A stretch of DNA of 64,000 nucleotides. Source: Pseudomonas koreensis (GTDB lineage: Bacteria > Pseudomonadota > Gammaproteobacteria > Pseudomonadales > Pseudomonadaceae). The notes below the pieces were generated by a model that was not told where the DNA came from, did not search any database, and worked only from the letters and a program-made list of their open reading frames with translations. The position numbers and the translations under genes were made by a program. Below are positions 1 to 8,225 of this stretch, one piece after another. Each line of letters opens with the position of its first letter. Position 1 is the first letter of the stretch. The stretch spans positions 620,001 through 684,000 of the forward strand of contig NZ_JAAQYM010000002.1 of the NCBI RefSeq assembly GCF_012986595.1, written 5' to 3'.

Positions 1-1
1 C

Positions 2-727
2 GAGCAACTGGTCGTCGCCCAGCCGCAGATCGATGCCGCTGCCCTGGCCAAATCGAGCGTGGTGGTGCAAGGCCTGTCGGCTTACGAATACATCCTGTTC
101 GATGAAAAGCCGGACGTCGCCAACGCCGAGCAGAAGGCCAAATACTGCCCACTGCTGATCGCCATCGGCGAGCGTCAGAAGCAACTGGCCGAAGAGATTC
201 TGCAGAGCTGGAACAACACCGACGGCATGCTCGCGCAGATGAGCAAGTTCCCTAACCAGCGCTACGCCGACTCCCACGAAGCGATCGCCGATCTGCTGCG
301 TGTGCAGGTCACCGCCCTCGACACCCTGAAGAAAAAACTCGGCACGCCCATGGGCCGCCAGAGCAAGGGTGTGCCGCAGCCGTTCCAGGCGGATGCCTGG
401 CGCAGCCAGTCGTCGCTGACCGCGCTGGAAGCCAGCCTTGCCGCCGCCAAAACCGTCTGGGAAGGCGTCGACAACAAAGGCCTGCGCGGTCTGTTGCCGG
501 CCGAGCAAAAGCCACTGGCGGACAAGATCGACGCCGCCTACGCCGCATCGCTGGAACTGTTCGGCAGCACTCAGCGCTCGCTGACCGAAATGCTCGGCGA
601 CGACGCCGGTCGCCAGCAACTCAACGATCTCTACGACAGCCTCAACGTCGTCCATCGCCTGCACGAAGGCGAACTGGCCAAGGCGCTGGGCATTCAACTG
701 GGCTTCAACGCCAACGACGGTGACTGA
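2..727 (+). CDS. Imelysin-family periplasmic protein, 5'-truncated by window edge
   Basis: The frame is already open at base 2, so this is the C-terminal 241 codons of a longer protein. The helical, Leu/Ala/Gln-rich sequence, with GLSAYEYILFD near the start and a C-terminal part rich in ALEAS and LEGELAK-like helices, fits the imelysin (peptidase M75-like) fold. That family is periplasmic or outer-membrane attached and linked to iron uptake. Its stop overlaps the next start by one base (TGATG), so the two are translationally coupled. Imelysin genes beside a DUF1513 gene and an RND pump are known from the P. aeruginosa mexVW neighbourhood (recalled). The substrate is unknown, and no signal peptide can be judged because the start is outside the window. 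Confidence 0.8.
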   Translation, partial: EQLVVAQPQIDAAALAKSSVVVQGLSAYEYILFDEKPDVANAEQKAKYCPLLIAIGERQKQLAEEILQSWNNTDGMLAQMSKFPNQRYADSHEAIADLLRVQVTALDTLKKKLGTPMGRQSKGVPQPFQADAWRSQSSLTALEASLAAAKTVWEGVDNKGLRGLLPAEQKPLADKIDAAYAASLELFGSTQRSLTEMLGDDAGRQQLNDLYDSLNVVHRLHEGELAKALGIQLGFNANDGD

Positions 728-1842
728 TGAGGGCAAGTGCCATGCTGCGACGCCAGGCTCTGACTTTAGGTAGTTTGCTGCTGGGAGCAGTGACACTGGG
801 CGGCTGGACGCTGTTCAAGCGCAAGGATCAGAGCCCGTTGTTGCTCTCGGCGCGCGATGACACCGACGGCAAGCACTACGCCGTCGGTTATCGGCTGGAC
901 GGCACCCGGGTATTCGCCACCGAGGTCGGCCAGCGCTGTCACGACATCATTAACCACCCGACGCTGCCGATCGCACTGTTCGTCGCCCGTCGCCCGGGCA
1001 CCGAGAGCTATCTGATCGACCTGCGCGACGGGACGTTGCTGCAAACCGTGACGGCGCAGCCGAACCGGCATTTCTACGGCCACGCCGTGGTGCACAAGGA
1101 CGGCGAATACCTGTACGCCACCGAGAACGACACCACCGACCCGGGTCGCGGCCTGCTCGGCGTGTACAAGTTCGAAGGCGAGCGGCTGGTGCACAGCGGC
1201 GAGATTTCCACCCATGGCCTCGGCCCGCATCAGGTGTCGTGGATGCCCGATGGCGAAACCCTGGTGGTGGCCAACGGCGGGATTCGGACCGAGGCGGAAA
1301 GCCGCGTCGACATGAACCTCAACGCCATGGAACCGAGCCTGGTGCTGATGCAGCGCGACGGCACCCTGCTGAGCAAGGAAACCCTGGCCCAGCAGATGAA
1401 CAGCGTGCGCCACCTGGGCATTGCCAGCGACGGCACCATCGTTGCCGGTCAGCAGTTCATGGGCGCCTCGCATGAGCGCTCGGAGCTGCTGGCGATCAAG
1501 CGTCCGGGACAGCCGTTCGTGGCGTTCCCGGTGCCGGATCATCAGTTGCAGTCGATGGGGCACTACACCGCGAGCGTCGCCTTGCACAGCGAACTGCGGC
1601 TGGTGGCGCTGACCGCGCCGCGCGGTAACCGGTTCTTCATCTGGGACCTGGACAGCGGCGAAGTGCGTCTCGACGCGCCGCTGCCCGATTGTGCCGGTGT
1701 CGGTGCCGTGCAGGATGGCTTTGTCGTGACCTCGGGCCAGGGCCGTTGCCGTTACTACGATTGCCGCCAGGATGAACTGCTGGCCAAACCGCTGGAGCTG
1801 CCGGCGGGGCTCTGGGATAACCATCTGCACTTGATGGCCTGA
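727..1842 (+). CDS. DUF1513 family protein with Tat-like signal
   Basis: This is a 371-residue protein of unknown biochemical role. The N-terminus has a twin-arginine segment (LRRQALTLGSLLLGAVTLGG), consistent with Tat export to the periplasm. The rest is WD40/beta-propeller-like, with repeated Gly/Asp turns such as GTRVFATEVGQ and GPHQVSWMPDGE, which is the DUF1513 pattern. It overlaps the imelysin stop by one base and is clearly in that operon. DUF1513 genes commonly travel with imelysins, so a role in the same periplasmic iron-related system is inferred. A REP palindrome follows and separates it from the RND genes. Confidence 0.8.
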   Translation: MRASAMLRRQALTLGSLLLGAVTLGGWTLFKRKDQSPLLLSARDDTDGKHYAVGYRLDGTRVFATEVGQRCHDIINHPTLPIALFVARRPGTESYLIDLRDGTLLQTVTAQPNRHFYGHAVVHKDGEYLYATENDTTDPGRGLLGVYKFEGERLVHSGEISTHGLGPHQVSWMPDGETLVVANGGIRTEAESRVDMNLNAMEPSLVLMQRDGTLLSKETLAQQMNSVRHLGIASDGTIVAGQQFMGASHERSELLAIKRPGQPFVAFPVPDHQLQSMGHYTASVALHSELRLVALTAPRGNRFFIWDLDSGEVRLDAPLPDCAGVGAVQDGFVVTSGQGRCRYYDCRQDELLAKPLELPAGLWDNHLHLMA

Positions 1843-1870
1843 ACCAACACTTGAAGCTGATACTGAAACT

Positions 1871-1974
1871 TGTGGCGAGGGAGCTTGCTCCCGCTGGACT
1901 GCGCAGCAGGCCCTGCTTTTGATAAAAGAGCGGGGCCGCTTCGCGACCCAGCGGGAGCAAGCTCCCTCGCCACA
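1871..1974. repeat. REP palindrome pair (REPIN), GCGAGGGAGCTTGCTCCCGC type
   Basis: Two inverted arms, TGTGGCGAGGGAGCTTGCTC on the left and its complement on the right ending CTCCCTCGCCACA, enclose about 60 bases with a smaller internal palindrome. The same arms recur at 44261-44393 and 49854-49987, and in degenerate form at 46180-46275. It lies between the DUF1513 gene and the RND operon, where such elements often act as transcript ends or mRNA stabilisers. Confidence 0.85.
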
Positions 1975-2077
1975 GGGGAAGTGTCATCTCAACGGTAGTA
2001 ATGGCAGTTGGATTCCCTACCTCTCTCGGAGTAATGTTCGGGACTGTCTCACCTGATTTATCCAAGGAACTGGAAAT

Positions 2078-3226
2078 ATGCTGCGTCGCCGCATGCTGAT
2101 CATGTTGGGTGTTGTCTTGCTGGTCGTCCTGATATTGGGCGGATACAAAGCCTTTTCGATCTACACCATGATCCAGGGCTTTTCCAAACCCAAACCGCCG
2201 ATCAGCGTTGCCGTGGCCAGTGCCACCGAGCGGCCGTGGCAGATGCGCCTGCCCACCGTCGGCACGCTCAAGGCGCTGCAAGGCGTCGAGCTGAGCCTGG
2301 AAGTCGCCGGTACCGTCACTGAACTCAAATTCGAATCCGGGCAGAAGGTCAAGGCCGGGCAACCGCTGCTGCAACTCGACAGCGCAGTGGAAACCGCCTT
2401 GCTGGAAACCGCCAAGGCTGACCTGGGCCTGGCGCAACTGGATTTCGGTCGCGGCAGCCAACTGGTCGACAGTCGTGCCATTTCCAAGGGCGAATATGAT
2501 CGGCTCTCGGCGGTTCTGCAAAAGAACCGCGCCACGGTCAATCAGCTCAATGCCTCGCTGGCGAAAAAACGCATCGTCGCGCCGTTCAGCGGCACCATCG
2601 GCATCCGTCAGGTGGATGTCGGCGACTACCTCGCCAGCGGTACCAGAATCGCCACGCTGCAGGATCTGAGCAGTCTCTACGCCGACTTCTATATGCCTGA
2701 GCAATCGGTGCCGAAACTGGCCATCGGCCAACCGGTGCAGATCAGCGTCGCGGCCTATCCCGGCCAGAACTTCCCCGGCGCCATCAGCGCGATCAACCCG
2801 ATCGTCGAGAGCAGCACGCGCAACATTCTGGTCCGCGCGACCCTGGCCAACCCCGACGGCAAACTGCTGCCGGGCATGTTCGCCAGCCTTGAGGTGTTGC
2901 TGCCCGATCCGCAGAAACACATCGTCGTGCCGGAGAGCGCGATCACCTACACCCTCTACGGCAACTCGCTGTACGTGGTCGGGCAAAAGAAGGCCGAGGA
3001 CGGCAGTGTCGAAAAAGACGACAAGGGCCAGCCGGTGCTGATTGCCGAACGACGCTTCATCGAAACCGGTGAACGCCGCGATGGCTTGGTGATGATCAAC
3101 AAGGGCGTGCAGAACGGCGAACAAGTGGTGACCGCCGGCCAGATCAAACTGGACAACGGCGCACACATTGCCATCAGCGACGACAAGACCCTCGGCGAGC
3201 AGAACAGTCCGCCTCGCGCCGACTGA
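2078..3226 (+). CDS. mexV: RND efflux periplasmic adaptor, MexV-like
   Basis: This 382-residue membrane fusion protein bridges an RND pump and an outer-membrane channel. Residues 1-25 form a hydrophobic anchor. A lipoyl/barrel-sandwich half (GTVTELKFESGQKVKAGQPL, about residue 80-100), an alpha hairpin (about 105-165) and the second lipoyl half (KKRIVAPFSGTIGIRQVDVG) follow in the usual order, then the beta-barrel and membrane-proximal domains. The start has AAGGA nine bases upstream. The RND gene begins 13 bases after the stop. The symbol is by neighbourhood: in P. aeruginosa mexV-mexW follow imelysin and DUF1513 genes. No outer-membrane channel gene lies here, so a shared OprM-type channel is inferred. 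Confidence 0.8.
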   Translation: MLRRRMLIMLGVVLLVVLILGGYKAFSIYTMIQGFSKPKPPISVAVASATERPWQMRLPTVGTLKALQGVELSLEVAGTVTELKFESGQKVKAGQPLLQLDSAVETALLETAKADLGLAQLDFGRGSQLVDSRAISKGEYDRLSAVLQKNRATVNQLNASLAKKRIVAPFSGTIGIRQVDVGDYLASGTRIATLQDLSSLYADFYMPEQSVPKLAIGQPVQISVAAYPGQNFPGAISAINPIVESSTRNILVRATLANPDGKLLPGMFASLEVLLPDPQKHIVVPESAITYTLYGNSLYVVGQKKAEDGSVEKDDKGQPVLIAERRFIETGERRDGLVMINKGVQNGEQVVTAGQIKLDNGAHIAISDDKTLGEQNSPPRAD

Positions 3227-3239
3227 TCAAGGAATCCCC

Positions 3240-6200
3240 ATGGCTTTTACCGATCCGTTCATCCGCCGCCCGGTGCTCGCCACCGTGGTCAGCCTGCTGA
3301 TTGTGCTGCTGGGTTTCCAGGCCTGGAGCAAACTGCCGCTGCGCCAATACCCGCAAATGGAAAACGCCCTGATCACGGTGACCACCGCCTACCCCGGGGC
3401 CAACGCCGAGACCATTCAGGGCTACATCACCCAGCCGATGCAGCAGAGCCTGGCGAGCGCCGAAGGCATCGACTACATGACCTCGGTCAGTCGGCAGAAC
3501 TTCTCGGTGATCTCGATCTACGCGCGCATCGGGTCCAACACCGACCGTCTGTTCACCGAACTGCTGGCCAAGGCCAACGAGGTGAAAAACAAGCTGCCAC
3601 AGGACGCCGAAGACCCGGTGCTGAGCAAGGAATCAGCCGACGCCTCGGCGCTGATGTACATCAGTTTCTTCAGCAAGGACTTGAGCAATCCGCAGATCAC
3701 TGACTACCTGTCGCGGGTGATCCAGCCGAAACTGGCGACCCTGCCGGGCATGGCCGAGGCGGAAATTCTCGGCAACCAGGTATTCGCCATGCGCCTGTGG
3801 CTCGACCCGGTGAAGCTCGCCGGTTTCGGTCTCAGCGCCAGCGACGTGACCAACGCCGTGCGCCAGTACAACTTCCTCTCCGCCGCCGGTGAGGTGAAAG
3901 GCGAGTACGTGGTCACCAGCATCAACGCCAACACCGAACTGAAGTCCGCCGAAGCGTTCGCGGCGATTCCGCTCAAGGTCAGTGGCGACAGCCGCGTGCT
4001 GCTCAGCGATGTGGCGCGGGTCGAGATGGGCGCGGAAAACTACGATTCGATCAGCTCGTTCGGCGGCACGCCGTCGGTGTACATCGGCATCAAAGCCACG
4101 CCCGGGGCCAACCCGCTGGACGTGATCCGGGAAGTGCGCAAGCTGATGCCGGAACTCGAAGCCCAGTTGCCGCCCAACCTCAAGAGCGAGATCGCCTACG
4201 ACGCCACCCTGTTCATCCAGGCCTCGATCGACGAAGTGGTGAAAACCCTGTTCGAGGCGGTGCTGATCGTGATCGTGGTGGTGTTCCTGTTCCTCGGCGC
4301 GCTGCGCTCGGTGGTGATCCCGGTGGTGACCATCCCGCTGTCGATGATCGGCGTGATGTTCTTCATGCAGATGATGGGCTACTCGATCAACCTGCTGACC
4401 CTGCTGGCGATGGTGCTGGCAATCGGGCTGGTGGTGGACGACGCGATTGTCGTGGTGGAGAACATTCACCGGCATATCGAGGAAGGCAAGACACCGCTGG
4501 AGGCGGCACTGGAAGGCGCCCGGGAAATTGCCATGCCGGTGGTGTCGATGACCATCACCCTGGCGGCGGTGTATGCGCCGATCGGTTTCCTCACTGGACT
4601 GACGGGGGCATTGTTCAAGGAGTTCGCCTTGACCCTGGCCGGCGCCGTGGTGATCTCCGGGATCGTCGCCCTGACCCTGTCGCCGATGATGTGCGCCCTG
4701 CTGTTGCGCCACGAGGAAAATCCCAGTGGCCTCGCGCATCGCCTCGACCGCCTCTTCGACGGTCTCAAGCGCCGCTACCAGAGCGTGCTGCACGGCACAC
4801 TGAATACGCGGCCGGTGGTGCTGGTCTTCGCGGTGATCGTGCTGTGCCTGATCCCGGTGTTCCTCAAGTTCACCAAGTCGGAACTGGCGCCGGATGAGGA
4901 TCAGGGCATCATTTTCATGATGGCCACCGCTCCGCAGCCGACCAACCTCGACTACCTGAACACCTACACCGACGACTTCATCAAGATCTTCAAAGAGTTT
5001 CCGGAGTACTACTCGTCGTTCCAGATCAACGGCTACAACGGCGTGCAAGCGGGTATCGGCGGCTTCCTGCTCAAGCCGTGGAACGAGCGCAGTCGCACGC
5101 AGATGCAGATCCTGCCCGAGGTGCAGGGCAAACTGGGCGCTATCCCGGGCCTGCAGATCTTCGGCTTCAACCTGCCCTCGCTGCCCGGTACCGGTGAAGG
5201 TTTGCCGTTCGAGTTCGTGGTCAACACCGCCAATGACTACGAGCTGCTGCTGCAAGTCGCCGACCGGATCAAGAAGCGCGCCATGGAGTCGGGCAAGTTT
5301 GCCTTCGTCGATCTCGACCTGGCGTTCGACAAGCCGGAAGTGGTGGTCGACATCGACCGCGCCAAAGCCGCACAGATGGGCGTGTCGATGCAGGATCTGG
5401 GCAGCACCCTGTCGACGCTGCTGGGCGAGGCGGAAATCAACCGCTTCACCATCGAAGGCCGTAGCTACAAGGTGATTGCCCAGGTCGAGCGACCGTTTCG
5501 CGAGAACCCCGGCTGGCTGAACAATTACTACGTGAAAAACACCCAGGGCGAGCTGCTGCCGCTGTCGACGCTGATCAAAGTCACCGATCGGGCGCGACCG
5601 CGCCAGCTCAACCAGTTTCAGCAACTCAACGCCGCGAAGATCTCCGGATTCCCGTTGGTCAGCATGGGCGAGGCCATCGACACCGTGTTGCAGATCGCCC
5701 GGGAAGAAGCACCGGCCGGTTTTGCCTTCGACTATGGCGGCGCCTCGCGCCAGTACGTGCAGGAAGGCAGCGCTCTGTGGGTAACCTTCGCCCTTGCGCT
5801 GGCGATCATCTTTCTGGTGCTGGCGGCGCAGTTCGAAAGCTTCCGCGATCCGTTGGTGATTCTGGTGACGGTGCCGCTGTCGATCTGTGGTGCGTTGATT
5901 CCGCTGTTTCTGGGCTGGTCGAGCATGAACATCTACACCCAGGTCGGGCTGGTGACGTTGATCGGCTTGATCAGCAAGCACGGGATCCTGATCGTCGAAT
6001 TCGCCAACCAGTTGCGCAAGGACAAAGGCCTGACCGCGCGCGAGGCGGTCGAGGAAGCGGCGGCGATACGATTACGCCCGGTGTTGATGACCACGGCGGC
6101 GATGGTGTTCGGCATGGTGCCGCTGATTCTGGCGACCGGTGCCGGCGCGGTCAGCCGCTTCGATATCGGGATGGTGATTGCCACCGGTATGTCGATCGGC

Positions 6201-6269
6201 ACCTTGTTTACGCTGTTCGTGCTGCCGTGCATCTACACCCTGCTGGCCAAACCGGATCCCAAATCATGA
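3240..6269 (+). CDS. mexW: RND multidrug efflux transporter, MexW-like
   Basis: This is a 1009-residue inner-membrane proton/drug antiporter of the AcrB/HAE1 type. The chosen start (MAFTDPFIRRPVLATV) has AAGGA seven bases upstream. The first transmembrane helix, a large periplasmic loop, the TM4 proton-relay Asp pair in GLVVDDAIVVVENI and the TM10 Lys in LISKHGILIVEFAN are all visible, followed by a second periplasmic loop and TM8-12. Length is normal for the family. It is co-transcribed with the adaptor upstream. The pump exports amphiphilic drugs in relatives, but the substrate range here cannot be read from sequence. A REP palindrome and a hairpin terminator follow. Confidence 0.85.
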   Translation: MAFTDPFIRRPVLATVVSLLIVLLGFQAWSKLPLRQYPQMENALITVTTAYPGANAETIQGYITQPMQQSLASAEGIDYMTSVSRQNFSVISIYARIGSNTDRLFTELLAKANEVKNKLPQDAEDPVLSKESADASALMYISFFSKDLSNPQITDYLSRVIQPKLATLPGMAEAEILGNQVFAMRLWLDPVKLAGFGLSASDVTNAVRQYNFLSAAGEVKGEYVVTSINANTELKSAEAFAAIPLKVSGDSRVLLSDVARVEMGAENYDSISSFGGTPSVYIGIKATPGANPLDVIREVRKLMPELEAQLPPNLKSEIAYDATLFIQASIDEVVKTLFEAVLIVIVVVFLFLGALRSVVIPVVTIPLSMIGVMFFMQMMGYSINLLTLLAMVLAIGLVVDDAIVVVENIHRHIEEGKTPLEAALEGAREIAMPVVSMTITLAAVYAPIGFLTGLTGALFKEFALTLAGAVVISGIVALTLSPMMCALLLRHEENPSGLAHRLDRLFDGLKRRYQSVLHGTLNTRPVVLVFAVIVLCLIPVFLKFTKSELAPDEDQGIIFMMATAPQPTNLDYLNTYTDDFIKIFKEFPEYYSSFQINGYNGVQAGIGGFLLKPWNERSRTQMQILPEVQGKLGAIPGLQIFGFNLPSLPGTGEGLPFEFVVNTANDYELLLQVADRIKKRAMESGKFAFVDLDLAFDKPEVVVDIDRAKAAQMGVSMQDLGSTLSTLLGEAEINRFTIEGRSYKVIAQVERPFRENPGWLNNYYVKNTQGELLPLSTLIKVTDRARPRQLNQFQQLNAAKISGFPLVSMGEAIDTVLQIAREEAPAGFAFDYGGASRQYVQEGSALWVTFALALAIIFLVLAAQFESFRDPLVILVTVPLSICGALIPLFLGWSSMNIYTQVGLVTLIGLISKHGILIVEFANQLRKDKGLTAREAVEEAAAIRLRPVLMTTAAMVFGMVPLILATGAGAVSRFDIGMVIATGMSIGTLFTLFVLPCIYTLLAKPDPKS

Positions 6270-6278
6270 CTGTGTCCC

Positions 6279-6372
6279 TGTAGGAGCTGCCGAAGGTTCG
6301 GGCCGCGTTCGGACGATCTTTTGCTCTTTGCTTTCAAGATCAAAAGATCGCAGCCTTCGGCAGCTCCTACAC
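6279..6372. repeat. REP palindrome pair, TGTAGGAGCTGCCGAAGG type
   Basis: TGTAGGAGCTGCCGAAGG at the left is mirrored by CCTTCGGCAGCTCCTACA at the right, with GATCTTTT/AAAAGATC inner arms. It belongs to the same family as 17038-17110, 39167-39238 and the tandem array at 55440-55797. It lies directly after the RND transporter gene. Confidence 0.85.
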
Positions 6373-6409
6373 AGTGGATGTGTATCAGAGGAAATTTGTA
6401 TTGATCCAT

Positions 6410-6438
6410 AAAAAAGGCCTCGCATCTGCGAGGCCTTT
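6410..6438. terminator. Bidirectional intrinsic terminator
   Basis: A GGCCTCGCA/TGCGAGGCC stem with a 2-base loop is flanked by A-runs on the left and T-runs on the right. It can end transcripts from mexVW on the + strand and from the warA-like/inaA operon on the - strand. Confidence 0.8.
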
Positions 6439-6457
6439 CATTTGGGCTTCAATCGAT

Positions 6458-6685
6458 TCAACTCTGTGGCCTCATCCCTTGAGACAATCCAAACATGAAC
6501 AGCAACAAATCATGATCAGGTTTAGTGGCCACGGAGGCTTTCGCCACCCGTGGTACTGCGCAGCGAGCATCGGCCGTGGTAGCACCGATCACCTGCATGC
6601 GGGGCTGCTCCCAGGCCGCCACCGCCAATGAAGCAACTGCCAAGGCCCCAACCAAAAACAAACCTCGTGCAATTTCGAGTTTCAT
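6458..6685 (-). CDS. Small secreted protein, last gene of the ColR-linked operon
   Basis: This is a 75-residue protein of unknown function. Residues 1-24 form a clear signal peptide (MKLEIARGLFLVGALAVASL then AVAAWE), predicting export. The mature part is about 50 residues, with a single Cys and no known motif. Its ATG is two bases past the inaA-like stop, so it is translationally coupled to it. The bidirectional terminator follows at once. The P. putida ColR-controlled operon downstream of colS has, as I recall, three genes in this order (methyltransferase, inaA, a third gene), but I cannot say this is the same third gene. Confidence 0.65.
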   Translation of the reverse strand: MKLEIARGLFLVGALAVASLAVAAWEQPRMQVIGATTADARCAVPRVAKASVATKPDHDLLLFMFGLSQGMRPQS

Positions 6686-6687
6686 CG

Positions 6688-7401
6688 CTATAAACCTTTG
6701 ATAGCGCTGCCAAACGCCGTCTCATAAAAGTAGACGAGTTTTTTCCAGTCGGTGTCGCTGAACGACGAATGGCGACGCAATTGCTTCATGTCATGGGAGG
6801 CCGCGCGATAAGCGGTCAGACGCTGGCGGCATTTTTCCAGATCGATCAGTGCCACTTCGACCTGAGCCGAATCGCCCTCGCCGGTCACCCGTACGAATAC
6901 GTGTTTGATGTAGATGCAGCTGTGCTGCCAGCGGCCCTTGTGCATGCGCGCCAGGTTTTCTGCGAGGTCTTTGAGAACGCGTTCGTAGACGGCTTCACCG
7001 TATTGGGCACGACCACCCGCGGCTTCCCATTTTTCCAGCTCATCGAAACCGTCCAGCGACTTGGTCACCAACAGGGCACGCCACTTGTATTGCGGATCAG
7101 GCTGCGCACCGCAGAAGACGATTTGCGGTACACGCACACCGAGACGGCTGACGCCGGTCAGGGCATCCAGCTCACGCAATACCGTCGGGCGGCCGAAAGG
7201 ATGCAACCAACTGCGATAGATATGTCCGGTCTGGCGCTTGGCATAAAGCAACTGGCCGTCACGGCCCACGACTCGTTGCACACCACTTTCCCCACCCCGG
7301 CGGACATTGGGCTCTTCCACCCATTCACCGCGCTGGTTCCAGTAGTAGTCGAAGCGATCCTGGGGAGCGACTTCCGTTTCTGCTGCTATTTGCACCGCCA
7401 T
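6688..7401 (-). CDS. inaA: InaA/WapQ-like lipopolysaccharide kinase family protein
   Basis: This 237-residue protein of the LPS core kinase (InaA/RfaP/WapQ) family is predicted to phosphorylate heptose of the LPS inner core. The kinase-like core is visible: nucleotide-binding Lys in LLYAKRQTG, a catalytic-loop-like HSCIYIKHVFV and a metal Asp in ALIDLEKCR. The start MAVQIAAETEV is preferred because AGAGG lies seven bases upstream and the methyltransferase stop is only four bases away. In P. fluorescens WCS365 a methyltransferase gene and wapQ just after colS are reported to be ColRS targets (recalled), which matches this layout. Confidence 0.8.
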   Translation of the reverse strand: MAVQIAAETEVAPQDRFDYYWNQRGEWVEEPNVRRGGESGVQRVVGRDGQLLYAKRQTGHIYRSWLHPFGRPTVLRELDALTGVSRLGVRVPQIVFCGAQPDPQYKWRALLVTKSLDGFDELEKWEAAGGRAQYGEAVYERVLKDLAENLARMHKGRWQHSCIYIKHVFVRVTGEGDSAQVEVALIDLEKCRQRLTAYRAASHDMKQLRRHSSFSDTDWKKLVYFYETAFGSAIKGL

Positions 7402-7405
7402 CCTG

Positions 7406-8077
7406 TTACCTCTTGCGTAATACGTAAACCCGCCACATGGCATAGAGCGGAATAAAGTCCAGTTGTTCCTGAATGCGAAAACCTGCCGCTTCGAATTCCT
7501 TTTCCACTGTCACAGCCGGTAACACAAATCGGTTCTGGTAACCTTCCTGCCCACGACGCTGCTCGGCACGTTTGCGTTTCCAGGCCTTGAAATTACCGTC
7601 TACCCACAACGAAATGATCACGCTGTCGCGGGTGACACGTTCGAACTCACGCAAAATCGCCCGTCGATGCTCGGCTTCACCGATGTGGTGCAACAAACGC
7701 ATGCAGAAAATGCTGTCGACGGCGTTATCAGGCAAGGCAATGTCGAACGCTGACGTGTGCAAGGGTTGTACCCGTTTCACCACATCCGCCGGTTGCGACT
7801 GCATCGCGGTCTTGATCATCGATTCGGAATTGTCCGCACCAATGATCACCCGGTTGGGCTTTTCCGCCAGTAAAGGCCAGAACCGCCCTGCACCGCACGG
7901 CAGGTCCAGAACCAGACCCGGCTCGCCGGCCAGAGTCAGCGCCTTGCGAGCTACCTGCTCATCCCGCCAGTGAGACAACCGACGACCGAGACCGTCCTGG
8001 TGCTTGCGCAAATATTTTTGTGCATGCTGGTCATCATACTTTTCGGAAAAATCGAGCTTGATCGGGCTGCTCATCAT
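7406..8077 (-). CDS. SAM-dependent class I methyltransferase (ColR-operon first gene)
   Basis: This is a 223-residue methyltransferase. The SAM-binding motif I is VLDLPCGAGRF, the acidic motif II region is VIIGADNSES, and a motif near CMRLLHHIG follows. The substrate is unknown, but the link to an LPS kinase suggests an envelope acceptor. AGGAG lies five bases before the first ATG and eight before the second, so either could be used. A ColR-like box lies 66 bases upstream. It equals by size and position the orf222 methyltransferase reported after colS in P. fluorescens WCS365 and the P. putida gene called warA (recalled). Confidence 0.8.
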   Translation of the reverse strand: MMSSPIKLDFSEKYDDQHAQKYLRKHQDGLGRRLSHWRDEQVARKALTLAGEPGLVLDLPCGAGRFWPLLAEKPNRVIIGADNSESMIKTAMQSQPADVVKRVQPLHTSAFDIALPDNAVDSIFCMRLLHHIGEAEHRRAILREFERVTRDSVIISLWVDGNFKAWKRKRAEQRRGQEGYQNRFVLPAVTVEKEFEAAGFRIQEQLDFIPLYAMWRVYVLRKR

Positions 8078-8143
8078 CGGGACTCCTGAATAACTGATGC
8101 CCCTACCATAGGTAGAGGCATGTCAGCGTCAGGTCGTCCCTTT

Positions 8144-8159
8144 GTGAAAATTACGTCAG
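8144..8159 (-). promoter_or_regulatory. Putative ColR box upstream of the methyltransferase operon
   Basis: Read on the - strand the site is CTGACGTAATTTTCAC. Against the P. putida ColR consensus I recall (YYNASNNYTTTTTCAC) it matches at 14 of 16 positions, missing only the eighth and ninth. It ends 66 bases before the methyltransferase start. The box at 10291-10306 has the same two deviations and nearly the same distance to its gene, which raises confidence. Confidence 0.6.
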
Positions 8160-8225
8160 GTAAACCGGCAATCTATTACAGGGTTTTACAGGGAGAAAGC
8201 AATAGCGCGGGGCCATCAGTGGGGC

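Noticed and set aside
1637..3166. 509-codon - strand frame spanning the REP pair and mexV
   Set aside because: It runs through a REP element and the antisense of mexV and has no plausible domain.
3633..5981. 782-codon open frame on the - strand across mexW
   Set aside because: It is antisense to a clear RND transporter, is rich in His/Arg/Gln/Asp and has no domain or start signal. GC-rich codons make such antisense frames common.
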